DNA from: Borrelia sp. RT5S
GTDB lineage: Bacteria; Spirochaetota; Spirochaetia; Borreliales; Borreliaceae
Reading direction: 5' to 3'
Length of the DNA stretch: 64,000 bases
Assembly: GCF_021165755.1 (NCBI RefSeq)
Contig: NZ_CP088936.1
Coordinates: 62,001 to 126,000 of the forward strand
The notes under the pieces were generated by a model. It did not search any database. It was not told the origin of the DNA and was given only the letters and a program-made list of their open reading frames with translations. Each line of letters starts with the position of its first letter. Positions within the stretch are counted from its first letter, which is position 1. Both the position numbers and the translations under genes were made by a program. Below are positions 39,893-50,200 of the stretch, piece after piece.

Positions 39893-40481
39893 GCTTAGAT
39901 TTTTTTGATAAAAATTTCAAGATGCTATTCAGTTCATCGTCTACATTCTCGAAGTTTAACTTGTATTCCTCCTCTGTTAACCCCGCAAGCTCGTGGTTAC
40001 GATAATGGATCCAAGCATTTACTTCTGTGTTTGAGTATTTGTTAACATAGTAATCAGGCTCATACTTCACATTCCCCCGTTCCTTATAATCATAAACAGC
40101 GATTTTAATGTTTTGACTATCTATCCCTCTATTTAAAACCTCTTCCCGCAAATGGATAATTGTACGTCCAGTATCAAAAACATCGTCAACAAACAACACA
40201 TTATCCCCTGTTCTTAAATATTTGGGATCATAAGTCCAACCATCTATCATTATCCTTTTTTGGTCATTGCAAACATCGTAAGACCTTGCTACAACGGCAG
40301 CATAAAGAAGGGGCTTTTCAATCTTAATAAATTTAAAAAACTCGCTAATAATATTACCAAGATAAGCCCCTCCCCTTAAAGAGACATAGATAATATCAGG
40401 AATAAATCCATCTTTATATATTTTATAAGCAAGTTTAAATCCATTTACTCTTATTTCTTCATAAGAAATGAACTTTTTCAT
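39885..40481 (-). CDS. Phosphoribosyltransferase (PRTase) family protein
   Basis: Type I PRTase fold, with the PRPP-binding motif VLFVDDVFDTGRT near the middle and the cis-peptide region VSLRGGAYLG. The start is ATG 40481 (198 residues), 8 nt after aagagg. It resembles xanthine/hypoxanthine-type salvage enzymes in size and motifs, but the base specificity cannot be read. Borrelia cannot make purines de novo, so salvage is plausible. Its last 8 nt overlap the end of the convergent upstream gene. It corresponds to BB0103. Confidence 0.82.
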   Translation of the reverse strand: MKKFISYEEIRVNGFKLAYKIYKDGFIPDIIYVSLRGGAYLGNIISEFFKFIKIEKPLLYAAVVARSYDVCNDQKRIMIDGWTYDPKYLRTGDNVLFVDDVFDTGRTIIHLREEVLNRGIDSQNIKIAVYDYKERGNVKYEPDYYVNKYSNTEVNAWIHYRNHELAGLTEEEYKLNFENVDDELNSILKFLSKKSKLI

Positions 40482-40592
40482 CAACACGGCCTCTTAAAAT
40501 AACACTAACAACCTCTAGCCATACCAACCCGTTGATGCTACCTAAACCAAATAACATCACCTGCACAGTATGAGTATTTAATAAAATCCAAG

Positions 40593-40624
40593 GTTGACGT
40601 AAAAGAAACAATTTTTACGTCAAC
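40593..40624 (-). terminator. Hairpin downstream of htrA
   Basis: A perfect 12-bp inverted repeat (40593-40604 and 40613-40624, loop 8), starting 17 nt after the htrA stop. On the minus strand it is followed within a few bases by ATTTTATT. It is probably the htrA terminator, with an imperfect T-tract. Confidence 0.5.
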
Positions 40625-40640
40625 TCCTAAAAAAGTCTAT

Positions 40641-42068
40641 TTAAAAAGATACTTTTACAGTTTGGCCACCCCTTAATACACTGTATGTATTTTTCCCAAA
40701 CTCAATAGCATCATAAAAATCCCTTAAGCTCTTAATATTTTTTGAATTAACAGCCGTAATCACATCTCCTGTTGAAATCTTAGCATTTTTCTCTATGCTC
40801 TTATCAACATTGTCAACAACAACTCCGTTGATCCAATTCCTTAACCCAAGTTGTGCCTTAGCCTCACTAGTTAAAGGATAAACAACAAACCCCGGGACCA
40901 ATTTACCGTTTGTTAAAATTTCCTTATCCTCGGGTCTCACGGCCAACACAACCTCTATTTTCTTCTTCTCGCCCTTCCTTAAAACCTCAATCTCAACCTT
41001 TTCGCCTGCATAAAAATCACTAAGATAATGAATAACATCCTGAGAAATACTCATTGCTACTCCATTTACTTTAAGCACTATATCGCCAGGTTTAAGTCCA
41101 GATTTTATAGCAGGCGAGCCCACATAAATGTTTACAATAATAGCAGACGAAATAGAATCATCCTCATAGCCTAAGCTTTTAAGAACCGCCATGTCCTTGT
41201 CTCTATAATTATAAAAAGAAACTCCAAGCCAAGCTGATTCGATATTCTTCCCACTCATAAAAGCATCTACAATATTTTTAGCGTTATTAATAGGAACAGC
41301 AAACCCAAGCCCAACATTACCCCCAGAAGGAGAAGATATCCATGTATTAATTCCAACAACTTCGCCTCTAATATTTACAAGAGGGCCTCCAGAATTTCCA
41401 CGATTAATGGCTGCATCTGTCTGAATAAACAGATTCCTAGCCTTTAAATTGGGATTTGCTGATCGATGAAGTCCACTAACAATGCCTGCAGTTACCGTAA
41501 AACTAAATTGATGGGGACTTCCAACAGCTATGACCCAATCCCCCACCTCAAGACCATCGCTATCTCCAAGTTCAGCTATTTTAATTTCCGCATCATCAGC
41601 CTCAAAACTAATAAGTGCAAGATCCTTCTTATCATCTTTACCTACTAATTTTGATTTATAAGTTTTATTACCATAAGTCCCAATCTCGAATTCAATAGCT
41701 TTATCTACAACATGACTATTTGTAAGAACATAAAACAAATTTGATTTCTTAGAATCCTTCCCAATTATTATCCCAGATCCAGCCCATTTAGCTTTCCTCT
41801 CAATATTAAACCCTGGCATATCAAAAAAGAAAAAATGAAAAGGATCTCTTTCCTTAATCACTCCAGTAGCATAAACTTCCACAGTAGACGGCAAAATTTT
41901 CCTAGACGCTTTTCTAAAAGAATCTTGAAAAGACTGTAAAGCATCTCCTTTCTCTTGCGCAAAAACAATAGTATTCTTATCGGGTTTTAAATAATGTATT
42001 CCAATAAAAAATCCAATACTTAAGGCTAAAAAACTAACACAAAATATAGAAAAAAAATTTTTCTTCAC
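40641..42068 (-). CDS. htrA: HtrA/DegP-type periplasmic serine protease
   Basis: A 475-residue envelope protease and chaperone. The start is GTG 42068, with ggagg 7 nt before it. A signal-anchor spans about 4-24. The catalytic triad is H119 (TNSHVVD), D149 (DLALI) and S226 (RGNSGGPL). Two PDZ domains follow (about 265-370 and 385-470). B. burgdorferi HtrA is known to cut outer-membrane and secreted proteins such as BmpD and CheX. It is in the same orientation as map but 54 nt away. It corresponds to BB0104. Confidence 0.95.
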   Translation of the reverse strand: MKKNFFSIFCVSFLALSIGFFIGIHYLKPDKNTIVFAQEKGDALQSFQDSFRKASRKILPSTVEVYATGVIKERDPFHFFFFDMPGFNIERKAKWAGSGIIIGKDSKKSNLFYVLTNSHVVDKAIEFEIGTYGNKTYKSKLVGKDDKKDLALISFEADDAEIKIAELGDSDGLEVGDWVIAVGSPHQFSFTVTAGIVSGLHRSANPNLKARNLFIQTDAAINRGNSGGPLVNIRGEVVGINTWISSPSGGNVGLGFAVPINNAKNIVDAFMSGKNIESAWLGVSFYNYRDKDMAVLKSLGYEDDSISSAIIVNIYVGSPAIKSGLKPGDIVLKVNGVAMSISQDVIHYLSDFYAGEKVEIEVLRKGEKKKIEVVLAVRPEDKEILTNGKLVPGFVVYPLTSEAKAQLGLRNWINGVVVDNVDKSIEKNAKISTGDVITAVNSKNIKSLRDFYDAIEFGKNTYSVLRGGQTVKVSF

Positions 42069-42122
42069 TTAAACACCTCCATAATATTCAACCAAATCTT
42101 TTAAATAATTTTTTAACACTCA

Positions 42123-42881
42123 TTAAACTTCACTTAAAATCAAAGGAGATCCATCTACAACAGCAACAGTGTGCTCAAAATGAGCAGAACAACTTAAATC
42201 AGACGCAAAAACCGTCCAACCATCTTCCTTAACAGAAATTTTATGATCACCTAAATTCACCATCGGCTCAATTGCTAATACCATTCCCTCCCGTATTCGA
42301 ACATTCTTAAAAAAAGGAGCATAATAATTAGGCACACTAGGCTCCTCGTGTAAAGCAAATCCGACTCCATGTCCCGTATAATCTCTAACTATCCCAAACC
42401 CAAACGGTTTAATATAATTCTCTATAGCTCTTGAAATATCTAAAATGCGATTGCCAACCCTCATCTCAGAAATACCTCTATAAAGAGCCTCTTCTGTCAC
42501 ATCTAATAACTTACTAATCTCGGGCTTTACCTGACCCACCTTGAATGTCCTAGCCATGTCGCTATAAAACCCATCTAAAATAACCCCACAATCAATACTA
42601 ACAACATCACCATCCCTAAGCTTTCTCAATCCTGGTACCCCATGAATGACCTCTTCATTTACAGAAGCACAAATGACTCCCTTAAACCCATTATACCCTT
42701 TAAAAGCAGGTTTAGCCCCTCTGCTAGCAATAAAATCACCAGCAATAAAATCAAGATCCTTAGTGCTCACTCCAGGCGCAACACTCCGCTCAACCTCCAA
42801 AAGAGTTTGCGCCAAAAGACTTGCCGATGCCTTTACCTTTTCAATATCCCCCCTACACTTTAACCTTACCCCCAAGTTCAA
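42123..42881 (-). CDS. map: Methionine aminopeptidase, type I
   Basis: A 252-residue enzyme that removes the N-terminal methionine from new proteins. The five metal ligands are visible: two Asp in SIDCGVILDGFYSDMA, His in YTGHGVGFALHEEP, Glu in LAIEPMV and Glu in HFEHTVAVV. The start is TTG, either 42881 (overlapping the upstream TGA) or 42875, which is better spaced from aaggaa. It is coupled to the TPR gene by a 4-nt overlap. It corresponds to BB0105. Confidence 0.93.
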   Translation of the reverse strand: MNLGVRLKCRGDIEKVKASASLLAQTLLEVERSVAPGVSTKDLDFIAGDFIASRGAKPAFKGYNGFKGVICASVNEEVIHGVPGLRKLRDGDVVSIDCGVILDGFYSDMARTFKVGQVKPEISKLLDVTEEALYRGISEMRVGNRILDISRAIENYIKPFGFGIVRDYTGHGVGFALHEEPSVPNYYAPFFKNVRIREGMVLAIEPMVNLGDHKISVKEDGWTVFASDLSCSAHFEHTVAVVDGSPLILSEV

Positions 42882-44533
42882 TTCCTTTCCTTAAAAACTT
42901 CAATCATATTCATATAAATCTTGCTCTCATTAGTTTCATAAAAACTATGAGAAGTTAAAATGGCTTCTCGCCCCTTGTCAAACTCACCCAAATAAAGATA
43001 GTTAATTCCCCTCTTTAAATAAACCTTCGCCGCACTCTCTCGCTCTTCTAAACTCATCTTACTTTTATCATTAAGAGTAAAGGGCAGAAAAGAAATTGCC
43101 TTCTTAAAATAATCCTCAGATTCTTTATAATTCTTTTGATGAAGTTTCAAAATTCCAAAATTGTAATACACGCCATATAAGTACTTTTGCACTTGTTTCT
43201 CAAAAACTACCTCCTTTGAAAAATCCAAGTCTTTTTTAAGAAAATCATAGTAAAACCTATAGAAATAATACCAATCATGCTCCTTATCAACGGGCTTATA
43301 AATTTTGAAAAACAAATCCAAGTCCCTTAAATCAAAATGAAGAAGCAAATTCCAAGCCAAAAGCTGAGCAATATCGGAACTATAATTTGACCTATAAAAA
43401 AGGCGCCACAAAAAAGATTTTTTAGCCTCATAATCAAGGTTTGAATAATTTAATACAAAGTAAAGCTTAAAAAATAAAGGGTCGTCTTTATTTTTTCTTG
43501 CAATTTCATTCGCACTAAAATAATCATTAGCTTCAAAATATGTATTAGCTAAATAATAATTCATCATCTTACTATCTTTAAACTTACTATTTGCTTTGTT
43601 CAAATAAGTAATCGCTCTTTTAAGATCGTTCTCCTTCCTAGCAATAAATGCCAAGCCAAGATAAATCATCATACTGTAATCAGGAAATCTAGTATAAAGC
43701 TTTAAATATTCAGCCTTAGCTCTAAGAATATCACCCCTCTTAAGATATGCGTCCGCTAGTAAAAACATCAAATTCGGTTCGTTGTTATCATTAATAAGTT
43801 TAAGGTTAGCAATAGCAAAATCCAAATTACCAAGACCATAAGAAATATAGGCAAGTTCCCTAGCAAAATCTTTATCTTCCCCTATTTTTAAAAGTATCCT
43901 CTTAGCAGAAGATAAATCTTTGTTCTCTACGTACAAAAGCATCGCATTAATCAAAAAAGCATTATTCCTAAGACTTAAACCTAAGTTTTCGAAAGTAAAA
44001 GCATCCTTTTCTTTCGCTATTTTGACCAGAAAATCTTTAACATTTCCCAAATCATAATTTAAAGATAAGTCCCTAATAAAAGCTTCCTCATACAAACTCC
44101 TATATTCTTCATGCTCCATAAGATATCGCTTTGCAATGACACAAGCCTCTGTAACAGAACCTAATTTTAGCTTAGAATACACTTCAAGGGCCCTAAGCTT
44201 TAAATTCCCAGGCAAGCTTTTGACCCCTAAATCAACAACATCTCTCATTAGCGAATAATCCTTAGCTTTAAGAGAATAAATCTTTACTTGCTTGATTAAA
44301 GAAATCCATTTAAACTCAGTATCTGCATAAGATGCAGCTAATCTTACAGTCCATTCCGCACTATATAAATCATTCTTCAAAAGATGTTTATCAACTTCCG
44401 CAATAAGTTCATTAAAATCTCTCTTTCCCTTTAACATATACAAAACATACAAGTTTGAGTTAAGGTAAAGAACACCCCCTGAAAGAATGACTAAAAACAC
44501 AAAAACAAACATCAATTTTTTACTTGCTTTCAA
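42878..44533 (-). CDS. Membrane-anchored TPR protein
   Basis: A 551-residue protein with one N-terminal membrane segment (about 7-27, LMFVFVFLVILSGGVLYLNS) and then many tetratricopeptide-like repeats, such as LADAYLKRGDILRAKAEYLKL and YLKRGINYLYLGEFDKGREA. It should sit on the outer face of the cytoplasmic membrane as a protein-binding scaffold. The start TTG 44533 lies inside nusB, 5 nt after ggagag. No enzyme motif is seen. It corresponds to BB0106. Confidence 0.8.
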   Translation of the reverse strand: MKASKKLMFVFVFLVILSGGVLYLNSNLYVLYMLKGKRDFNELIAEVDKHLLKNDLYSAEWTVRLAASYADTEFKWISLIKQVKIYSLKAKDYSLMRDVVDLGVKSLPGNLKLRALEVYSKLKLGSVTEACVIAKRYLMEHEEYRSLYEEAFIRDLSLNYDLGNVKDFLVKIAKEKDAFTFENLGLSLRNNAFLINAMLLYVENKDLSSAKRILLKIGEDKDFARELAYISYGLGNLDFAIANLKLINDNNEPNLMFLLADAYLKRGDILRAKAEYLKLYTRFPDYSMMIYLGLAFIARKENDLKRAITYLNKANSKFKDSKMMNYYLANTYFEANDYFSANEIARKNKDDPLFFKLYFVLNYSNLDYEAKKSFLWRLFYRSNYSSDIAQLLAWNLLLHFDLRDLDLFFKIYKPVDKEHDWYYFYRFYYDFLKKDLDFSKEVVFEKQVQKYLYGVYYNFGILKLHQKNYKESEDYFKKAISFLPFTLNDKSKMSLEERESAAKVYLKRGINYLYLGEFDKGREAILTSHSFYETNESKIYMNMIEVFKERN

Positions 44534-44948
44534 ATGAGCTCTCCATATCCTTCAATAAGCCATCAAGGATGCCATTAACAAATTTATAAGAATTCCTACT
44601 TCCATACTTTCTGGCAATTAAAACGGCCTCATCTATTACGGCCCTCTTAGGTACTTCCAAATCTTGAAATTTAAGCGAAAACACACTCAGCCTTAATATA
44701 GCAAGATCCACCTTATCCATACGTTCCAACCGCCAATTAAGGGAAATATCACTGATCAATTTGTCAATAGACTCCAAATTTTCATAAGTACCATTAACTA
44801 AGACAGAATAAAATAATTTCAACTCTTCGATATCCAACACATCCTCAAGGCTAAAAATATCATAGATATCACCCCCTGAATTGCGATTAATATCAATACT
44901 GTAAATCTTTTTGAAAGCTAACTCTCTAGCCTTATACCTCAAGTCCAT
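44520..44948 (-). CDS. nusB: Transcription antitermination factor NusB
   Basis: A 142-residue all-helical RNA-binding protein that, with NusE (S10), binds boxA of rRNA transcripts to prevent early termination. It has the typical start (RYKARELAFKKIYSID) and C-terminal helices (AVLIARKYGSRNSYKFVNGILDGL, given in part: KYGSRNSYKFVNGILD). It lies 22 nt after the parvulin gene and overlaps the TPR gene by 14 nt. It corresponds to BB0107. Confidence 0.92.
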   Translation of the reverse strand: MDLRYKARELAFKKIYSIDINRNSGGDIYDIFSLEDVLDIEELKLFYSVLVNGTYENLESIDKLISDISLNWRLERMDKVDLAILRLSVFSLKFQDLEVPKRAVIDEAVLIARKYGSRNSYKFVNGILDGLLKDMESSFESK

Positions 44949-44970
44949 AACTAAATAGTAAACATTCTCT

Positions 44971-45981
44971 CTATTTTAAATCAGAATCCAAAATTTGCAC
45001 ATTTGCAGATTTATTAAGTTTATCGTACATCTCCTGCTGCACCCTAGCAACAATCTGTTGTTGCTGAGCATTAACCATATTATTCCTTATAGCATCCCTT
45101 ACGGTCATATCTACATTAGGAGATATCTTATCCTTAAGCCCCAAAAACTTTTGAGAATATGTCTCAGTGACTTTAATTATATGAAATCCCTCTTTTGACG
45201 ATATCGGGTGAGAAATATCTCCCTTCTTAAGAGAAAAAACTTCTCGAATAAAATCCATACCAAGTACATTTTGTGCATTCTGCTCACCCCTTGCCAAAAA
45301 CCCAAGATCCCCATTCTTAGATTTAGACCCCTCATCTTCTGAATACTTCCTTACGGCTTCCTCAAAGGTAATCTTTTTTGTCTTTATCTGACTTGCAATA
45401 TCCTTCGCCCTAGCAAGAACATCCGATCTCTTCTTATCCTTAGAAGTAAAGAAAACATGACTCACCCTTGCTATATCTGGATTAACAAATTTAGTCTTAT
45501 TAGCCTCATAGTACTCTACCACATCTTTCTCGTCCGGGGTCTTTACCTCCGAAAACTTAGGCTGAGCAACTTTTAAAACCAATTTTTGAGCAGAAAGAGA
45601 CCTCTTCATCGAAGACAAAAGACTACTCCAATTAGTACCCTGATTCTCTATCATCTGCTTAATCTGCTCATCCGTAAGAGTTGTAAGTCCAAATTGAGTT
45701 CTAATCGTTTGCATAACCTCCGACTCTTCAACTTTGATCCCCTGCTTTAACGCTTCCTGACCAAAAAGAATATCAGCTATTAAGACCTGCAAAACCTGCT
45801 TTCTCTCGGAGGTACTCAAATCCCTTCCCTGCGTCTTCTTCAATGTATTAACCCTAGAATCAAACTCTGTTTTAGTAATAATTTCATTACTGTGCAAATT
45901 AACAACCACAACAGGCGCATTTTGAGCAAAAGAACCTGTTCCCACCACGGCAACCAACAGAAAAGATAAAAAATCACGCAT
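44971..45981 (-). CDS. Periplasmic parvulin-type peptidyl-prolyl isomerase (SurA/PrsA-like)
   Basis: A 336-residue exported protein with a signal peptide (1-19, ending GSFAQN). A SurA-like N-terminal helical domain (about 25-155) is followed by a parvulin domain (about 165-270) with the family motifs ARVSHVFFTSKD, AVRKYSEDEGSKSKNGDLGF and SKEGFHIIKV, and a C-terminal helix. It probably helps fold outer-membrane proteins or lipoproteins. It corresponds to BB0108. Confidence 0.88.
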   Translation of the reverse strand: MRDFLSFLLVAVVGTGSFAQNAPVVVVNLHSNEIITKTEFDSRVNTLKKTQGRDLSTSERKQVLQVLIADILFGQEALKQGIKVEESEVMQTIRTQFGLTTLTDEQIKQMIENQGTNWSSLLSSMKRSLSAQKLVLKVAQPKFSEVKTPDEKDVVEYYEANKTKFVNPDIARVSHVFFTSKDKKRSDVLARAKDIASQIKTKKITFEEAVRKYSEDEGSKSKNGDLGFLARGEQNAQNVLGMDFIREVFSLKKGDISHPISSKEGFHIIKVTETYSQKFLGLKDKISPNVDMTVRDAIRNNMVNAQQQQIVARVQQEMYDKLNKSANVQILDSDLK

Positions 45982-46059
45982 AAAACCAACCTTACATCAA
46001 TAGTCAAGATTCTAGCAAAACATTAAATTTAAATCTAGTTTTAAAATAATTAAAATAAC

Positions 46060-47253
46060 TTATCTATACAGGTAAGAAGCTATACCCTGGCCTCCTCCTA
46101 CACAAAGAGATGCAATTCCTTTACGTTTGTTATTAATCTTCATAAGACGCGCCAAAGTTAATAAAATTCTTGCCCCACTAACCGCAAACGGATGTCCTAT
46201 TGCAATAGCCCCCCCCTTAACATTAACAATATTATCTTTAGTACCATAATTCTCATACAAAGCTTTCAAAACAGTTAAGGCTTGAGCCGAAAAGGCCTCA
46301 TTTGTCTCAATAAAATCAATTTCACTAGGAATTAAGCTAAATTTCTTTATGATCTCGTCAATAGCAAGATATGCCCCAAACCCCATATGAAGAGGGCTAA
46401 GCCCAACGCTCCTAAATCCCCCAACATAGGCTAAAGGTTCAATTCCCATTTTTTGCATAACATCGTCGCCCGCCAATATCAAAAAACAAGCTCCATCGTT
46501 TAAACTGGAGGAATTACCTGCAGTAATGGTACCCCCCTCTTTAAAGATTGGTCTTAAAGCTGAGAGCTTGTCTAGAGTCAAATTATCTCGTATCTCCTCG
46601 TCACTAGATATAGTACTCTTACTATTCGTTTTCTTATCAACAAGAGATAGTGGATATATTTCATCATCAAAATACCCACTATCTCTTGCCGCTCGCGCCT
46701 TCATATGCGAATTATATGCAAATTCATCCTGCATCTCTCTTGTAATCTCATGCATTTCCGCCAAATACTCTGCTGTAAGTCCCATAACAGTACCACTCAG
46801 AGTATCTACTAAAGCATCTTTATATATTGAATCCTCTATCTTAAAGTCTCCAAATTTTAAACCATCAAATCTCACACCTCTTGGCAAAAGATAAGGTGCA
46901 TTACTTAAATCCTCAACGCCTCCAGCCAAAACAACATCACTATTACCAAGAGAAATAGCGTTAAACGCAAATTCTAAAGATTTAAGCCCTGAACCACAAA
47001 CTTTATTTACGGTACAAGCAGGTATATTTTCACTCAAACCAGCCTTTAAAACAATTTGCCTAGCTATATTCTGCCCAAGCCCTGCAGATATTACACTCCC
47101 AACAACAACCTCATCCACTTCATCAATATTGTTTCTCCCAAGCAAAGCCTTAACAATGTCCGAGGATATACCAACAATATCCAAACCCTTCATTGCCCCC
47201 CCCAACTTAAAAATCGGTGATCTAAGTCCATCAACAATTGCTACTCTTCTCAT
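46060..47253 (-). CDS. Acetyl-CoA C-acetyltransferase (thiolase)
   Basis: A 397-residue thiolase that joins two acetyl-CoA to acetoacetyl-CoA. The nucleophile cysteine is in TVNKVCGSGLKS, the histidine in GGAIAIGHPFAVSGAR and the second cysteine in SLCVGGGQG. Borrelia makes isoprenoids by the mevalonate route, so this is probably its first step and would supply precursor for uppS in this window. It starts with ATG after a gagg site. It is divergent from the beta-barrel gene. It corresponds to BB0109. Confidence 0.92.
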   Translation of the reverse strand: MRRVAIVDGLRSPIFKLGGAMKGLDIVGISSDIVKALLGRNNIDEVDEVVVGSVISAGLGQNIARQIVLKAGLSENIPACTVNKVCGSGLKSLEFAFNAISLGNSDVVLAGGVEDLSNAPYLLPRGVRFDGLKFGDFKIEDSIYKDALVDTLSGTVMGLTAEYLAEMHEITREMQDEFAYNSHMKARAARDSGYFDDEIYPLSLVDKKTNSKSTISSDEEIRDNLTLDKLSALRPIFKEGGTITAGNSSSLNDGACFLILAGDDVMQKMGIEPLAYVGGFRSVGLSPLHMGFGAYLAIDEIIKKFSLIPSEIDFIETNEAFSAQALTVLKALYENYGTKDNIVNVKGGAIAIGHPFAVSGARILLTLARLMKINNKRKGIASLCVGGGQGIASYLYR

Positions 47254-47380
47254 TTAAAACCTCGAATAAAAATTTCATTCAATCATATAATAACAAAATA
47301 TCATCATAAAAAACAAAGCTCAAATATTAATGTATAATTGGAAAAAGTCATTACAAATGCTCCTCCTTTATACCCAAATA

Positions 47381-47389
47381 TGATATAAT
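47381..47389 (+). promoter_or_regulatory. Extended -10 promoter of the barrel gene
   Basis: TGATATAAT, an extended -10 (TGnTATAAT). It ends only 12 nt before GTG 47402, so the leader would be about 6 nt if that start is used, or longer for ATG 47432. Confidence 0.55.
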
Positions 47390-47401
47390 CTTCCGTTAGG
47401 T

Positions 47402-48754
47402 GTGCTCGGTAGGATTCGTGTAATTATACTAATGACAATATTGGCGGTTGATGCCCATCCTTACAATCATTCGATAAGATATAAAAATGACAGGGTTGAC
47501 AAGTACCACTTTGAAACACTAAATGATGGCTTTGGATTCTCGTTTAGTGATTTCTTTGATGACCTTAGAAGTGGTTCTTTAATATTTACTTATGAATCAA
47601 AATATAGTTTCATAATAAATGCAGAGGCTCATATGTTAACCTTTAGAGGATACAAAGATGACCCAGAACAAGTTAGAAAAAGAGTTGATCTTTTCGAGAT
47701 TGGCTTTATGTATTATTTCCCATTCCTAATGCAATCGGGGGAAAAATATTTTGGAGAAATTAACATAGGCGTCGGTATTAAAAATCTACTTTATGGAAAC
47801 TGGGGCGGCAGATTGATGCAGCAATTGGTACACTTCGTATTAAGGCAAATGCGCCCATTTCCTGTAAATTATGAAAAATATAACTACAGGGGGTTCCTAA
47901 GTGCGGCATTAAGCTATTCCTATATGAGGTTCTTAAATTTTGAAACTTACATTGACTTGTCTTACTTTATGGATTATTTTTTCAAAACGAGTATCGGAAT
48001 GGATCTTAAAAATGAAGTCATGGGGCTTGAAACTAGAATATTTTATCAGACTCAAAGTAAAATACGCAGCATAGAAACATATGCAAAAGTACAAAAGGCG
48101 GAAAACGGAATCGGAATCCAATACAGACTTTACTCCAAAAATTTTTTTACAACAAATAATCTTAATTTAATAAACTTTTCAAATAATGAAAATTTCTTAA
48201 GCGTCGGGGGCTTTGGTATATCCTTAACCCAAGAATATGAAAATAACTGGGAAAATGATTTTCATATTGACAACCAAAATTTTTCTTTCGGATATGAGCT
48301 TATGATTCCACTACAAATAAGAAGTTTGGTATATTACAAAATCATGCCTGAATTGGACTGTTACTTTGCTATTGCCACAAACTATGATATTGATATAGCC
48401 GAAACAAATAGTTTTGCAAGTAGATTCTCATCTGGAATAAAATACGCATTATTTACAAAAAATTTATTCACACTGTACGCGGGATCCGGGATATTTTTAT
48501 CTTACAACAAGGACAACAAGGATATCAAATCCATTTACAGGCCTTTAAAACTAAGAGACACACTTCAACTGGGTCTTGAATTTGAACCTGGTATACTAGT
48601 AGAGGCATTTAAATACAACAAAGCAAGATACAATTTTAAAATATTTACAAAAATTAACTACTCCCCACTCGTTTATAACACAGGCACCAGCAGATTAGAT
48701 AAACACAAACTAACCTTTCATTATATCGGAATCGGCGTAGAAATTAAAACATAA
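47402..48754 (+). CDS. Probable outer-membrane beta-barrel protein
   Basis: A 450-residue protein (from GTG 47402; ATG 47432 is an alternative). A short hydrophobic export signal ends around AVDAHP. The rest lacks hydrophobic helices but is rich in Tyr, Phe and Asn with many alternating strands, for example RGFLSAALSYSYMRFLNFET, FETYIDLSYFMDYF, NFSFGYELMIPL and a final strand HYIGIGVEIK. This pattern fits an outer-membrane barrel of roughly 16-18 strands. I do not recognise a named family. It stands alone, convergent with dnaB. It corresponds to BB0110. Confidence 0.65.
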   Translation: MLGRIRVIILMTILAVDAHPYNHSIRYKNDRVDKYHFETLNDGFGFSFSDFFDDLRSGSLIFTYESKYSFIINAEAHMLTFRGYKDDPEQVRKRVDLFEIGFMYYFPFLMQSGEKYFGEINIGVGIKNLLYGNWGGRLMQQLVHFVLRQMRPFPVNYEKYNYRGFLSAALSYSYMRFLNFETYIDLSYFMDYFFKTSIGMDLKNEVMGLETRIFYQTQSKIRSIETYAKVQKAENGIGIQYRLYSKNFFTTNNLNLINFSNNENFLSVGGFGISLTQEYENNWENDFHIDNQNFSFGYELMIPLQIRSLVYYKIMPELDCYFAIATNYDIDIAETNSFASRFSSGIKYALFTKNLFTLYAGSGIFLSYNKDNKDIKSIYRPLKLRDTLQLGLEFEPGILVEAFKYNKARYNFKIFTKINYSPLVYNTGTSRLDKHKLTFHYIGIGVEIKT

Positions 48755-48809
48755 ACCTCTCCACACTACTCAACATGGAAACCAAAATAAAATATATTTT
48801 AACAAAATC

Positions 48810-50186
48810 CTAGTATTCATTCTCGTTATCTTTATTGACAAAACTAACAACATGAGGCAAAAACAATATATCAACCCTACCCGTTGGCCCATTTCTATGT
48901 TTGGCAATAATAACCTGAGTTTGTGCTACTGGATTCTCCTCATTAACAGAATTGCTTTTTAAATCTTTGTCTCTGTGGAGTAATATAACAATATCAGCAT
49001 CCTGTTCCAAAGCCCCTGACTCTCTTAAACTTGCAAGATTAGGTTCTCTACCCTCAGTATCTCTTGTAAGTTGAGACAGTGCAACAATAGGAATTTTAAG
49101 CTCCCTTGCTAGCTCCTTAAGCGCCTTACTAATTGAAGCCACTTGCTCATGCCTTGGAATATTTTTAGCCTCAAGCGAAACAAGGCTAATATAATCAATA
49201 AATATTATATCCACACCAGAAAACTTCTTAAGCTTCCTAGCTTGAGCCGCTAACGCCAACAAACTTATATTAGCAGTATCTGCTATATAAAGCTCAGCGT
49301 TACTAAGATCATTCGCTGCATTATTTAATGCCTGAATTTCACGCCCAGACAATATGCTATTTTGAACCTTAAAGCTATCAATATTTGCCCTAGAAGCCAT
49401 TATTCTCTTTACTAAAGCATCTGAAGTCATCTCAAGAGAAAAAAAACCTACCTTACGCCTTTTGTCACTTCTTAATGCAATATTTGACGCAATATTTAAT
49501 GCAAATGCTGTCTTTCCAACACTAGGTCGAGCACCAATAATAATAAAATCGCTATCTCTAAATCCTCCTATAAGAGCATCAACTTTCCTAAACCCGCTTA
49601 AAATTCCAAAATTAGATTCTTTAGTCTTCATGCTTCTCTCATATATTTCAGCGTGTACTCTCTCAACAATAGTTTTTGCATGATGCAAATTCTTACTATC
49701 ATAATCTAAATCAATCGAGAGCACCTGTCTTTGCGCTTCTTCTATAAATTGGTCAACTTTCTTTGTAGAATCATTTGCCAAATCATTAAGTTCTCTAGAA
49801 ATTTTAGAAACATCCCTTCTAATGCGATATTCCTTAATAATTTTTGCATGTGCATTTACTGTTTTATCTGTCGGAAGGTATGCAGACAAAAGACCTAAAT
49901 AATCCTGAAATCCAGTTAAAGTTTTAAAATCACCCAAAATCTGAGACTTAGGAGTTAAAGCAGACACCTCCTCAAAAACAGTTATTGGATCAATGTTTTC
50001 TCTCTTATCATAAAGAGATAGCATAGCCCTAAAGATCATCTGATGTGTGTTATTATAGAAGTCATCCGACTTTAAATACAGGGAAGCTTCTTCCAACTTC
50101 TCAGGGTTATAGAATATACTAGAAATAACCGCCTTCTCCGCCCCATCATTAAAAAAAAGCATAGGAGTATTGCTCATGGAAGCCAC
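48810..50186 (-). CDS. dnaB: Replicative DNA helicase DnaB
   Basis: A 458-residue helicase that unwinds DNA at the replication fork. The N-terminal domain (about 1-115) starts DGAEKAVISSIFYNPE. The RecA-like motor has Walker A GARPSVGKTAFALNIA, Walker B VDIIFIDYISLV and PIVALSQLTR. The start is GTG 50186 or ATG 50177. No intein is present. It lies 14 nt after rplI, in the replication-translation cluster rpsF-ssb-rpsR-rplI-dnaB found in many bacteria. It corresponds to BB0111. Confidence 0.96.
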   Translation of the reverse strand: MASMSNTPMLFFNDGAEKAVISSIFYNPEKLEEASLYLKSDDFYNNTHQMIFRAMLSLYDKRENIDPITVFEEVSALTPKSQILGDFKTLTGFQDYLGLLSAYLPTDKTVNAHAKIIKEYRIRRDVSKISRELNDLANDSTKKVDQFIEEAQRQVLSIDLDYDSKNLHHAKTIVERVHAEIYERSMKTKESNFGILSGFRKVDALIGGFRDSDFIIIGARPSVGKTAFALNIASNIALRSDKRRKVGFFSLEMTSDALVKRIMASRANIDSFKVQNSILSGREIQALNNAANDLSNAELYIADTANISLLALAAQARKLKKFSGVDIIFIDYISLVSLEAKNIPRHEQVASISKALKELARELKIPIVALSQLTRDTEGREPNLASLRESGALEQDADIVILLHRDKDLKSNSVNEENPVAQTQVIIAKHRNGPTGRVDILFLPHVVSFVNKDNENEY

Positions 50187-50200
50187 AACTCACACCCTCT

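Noticed and set aside
46526-46894. 122-codon plus-strand frame inside the thiolase gene
   Set aside because: Shadow frame opposite a strongly conserved enzyme.
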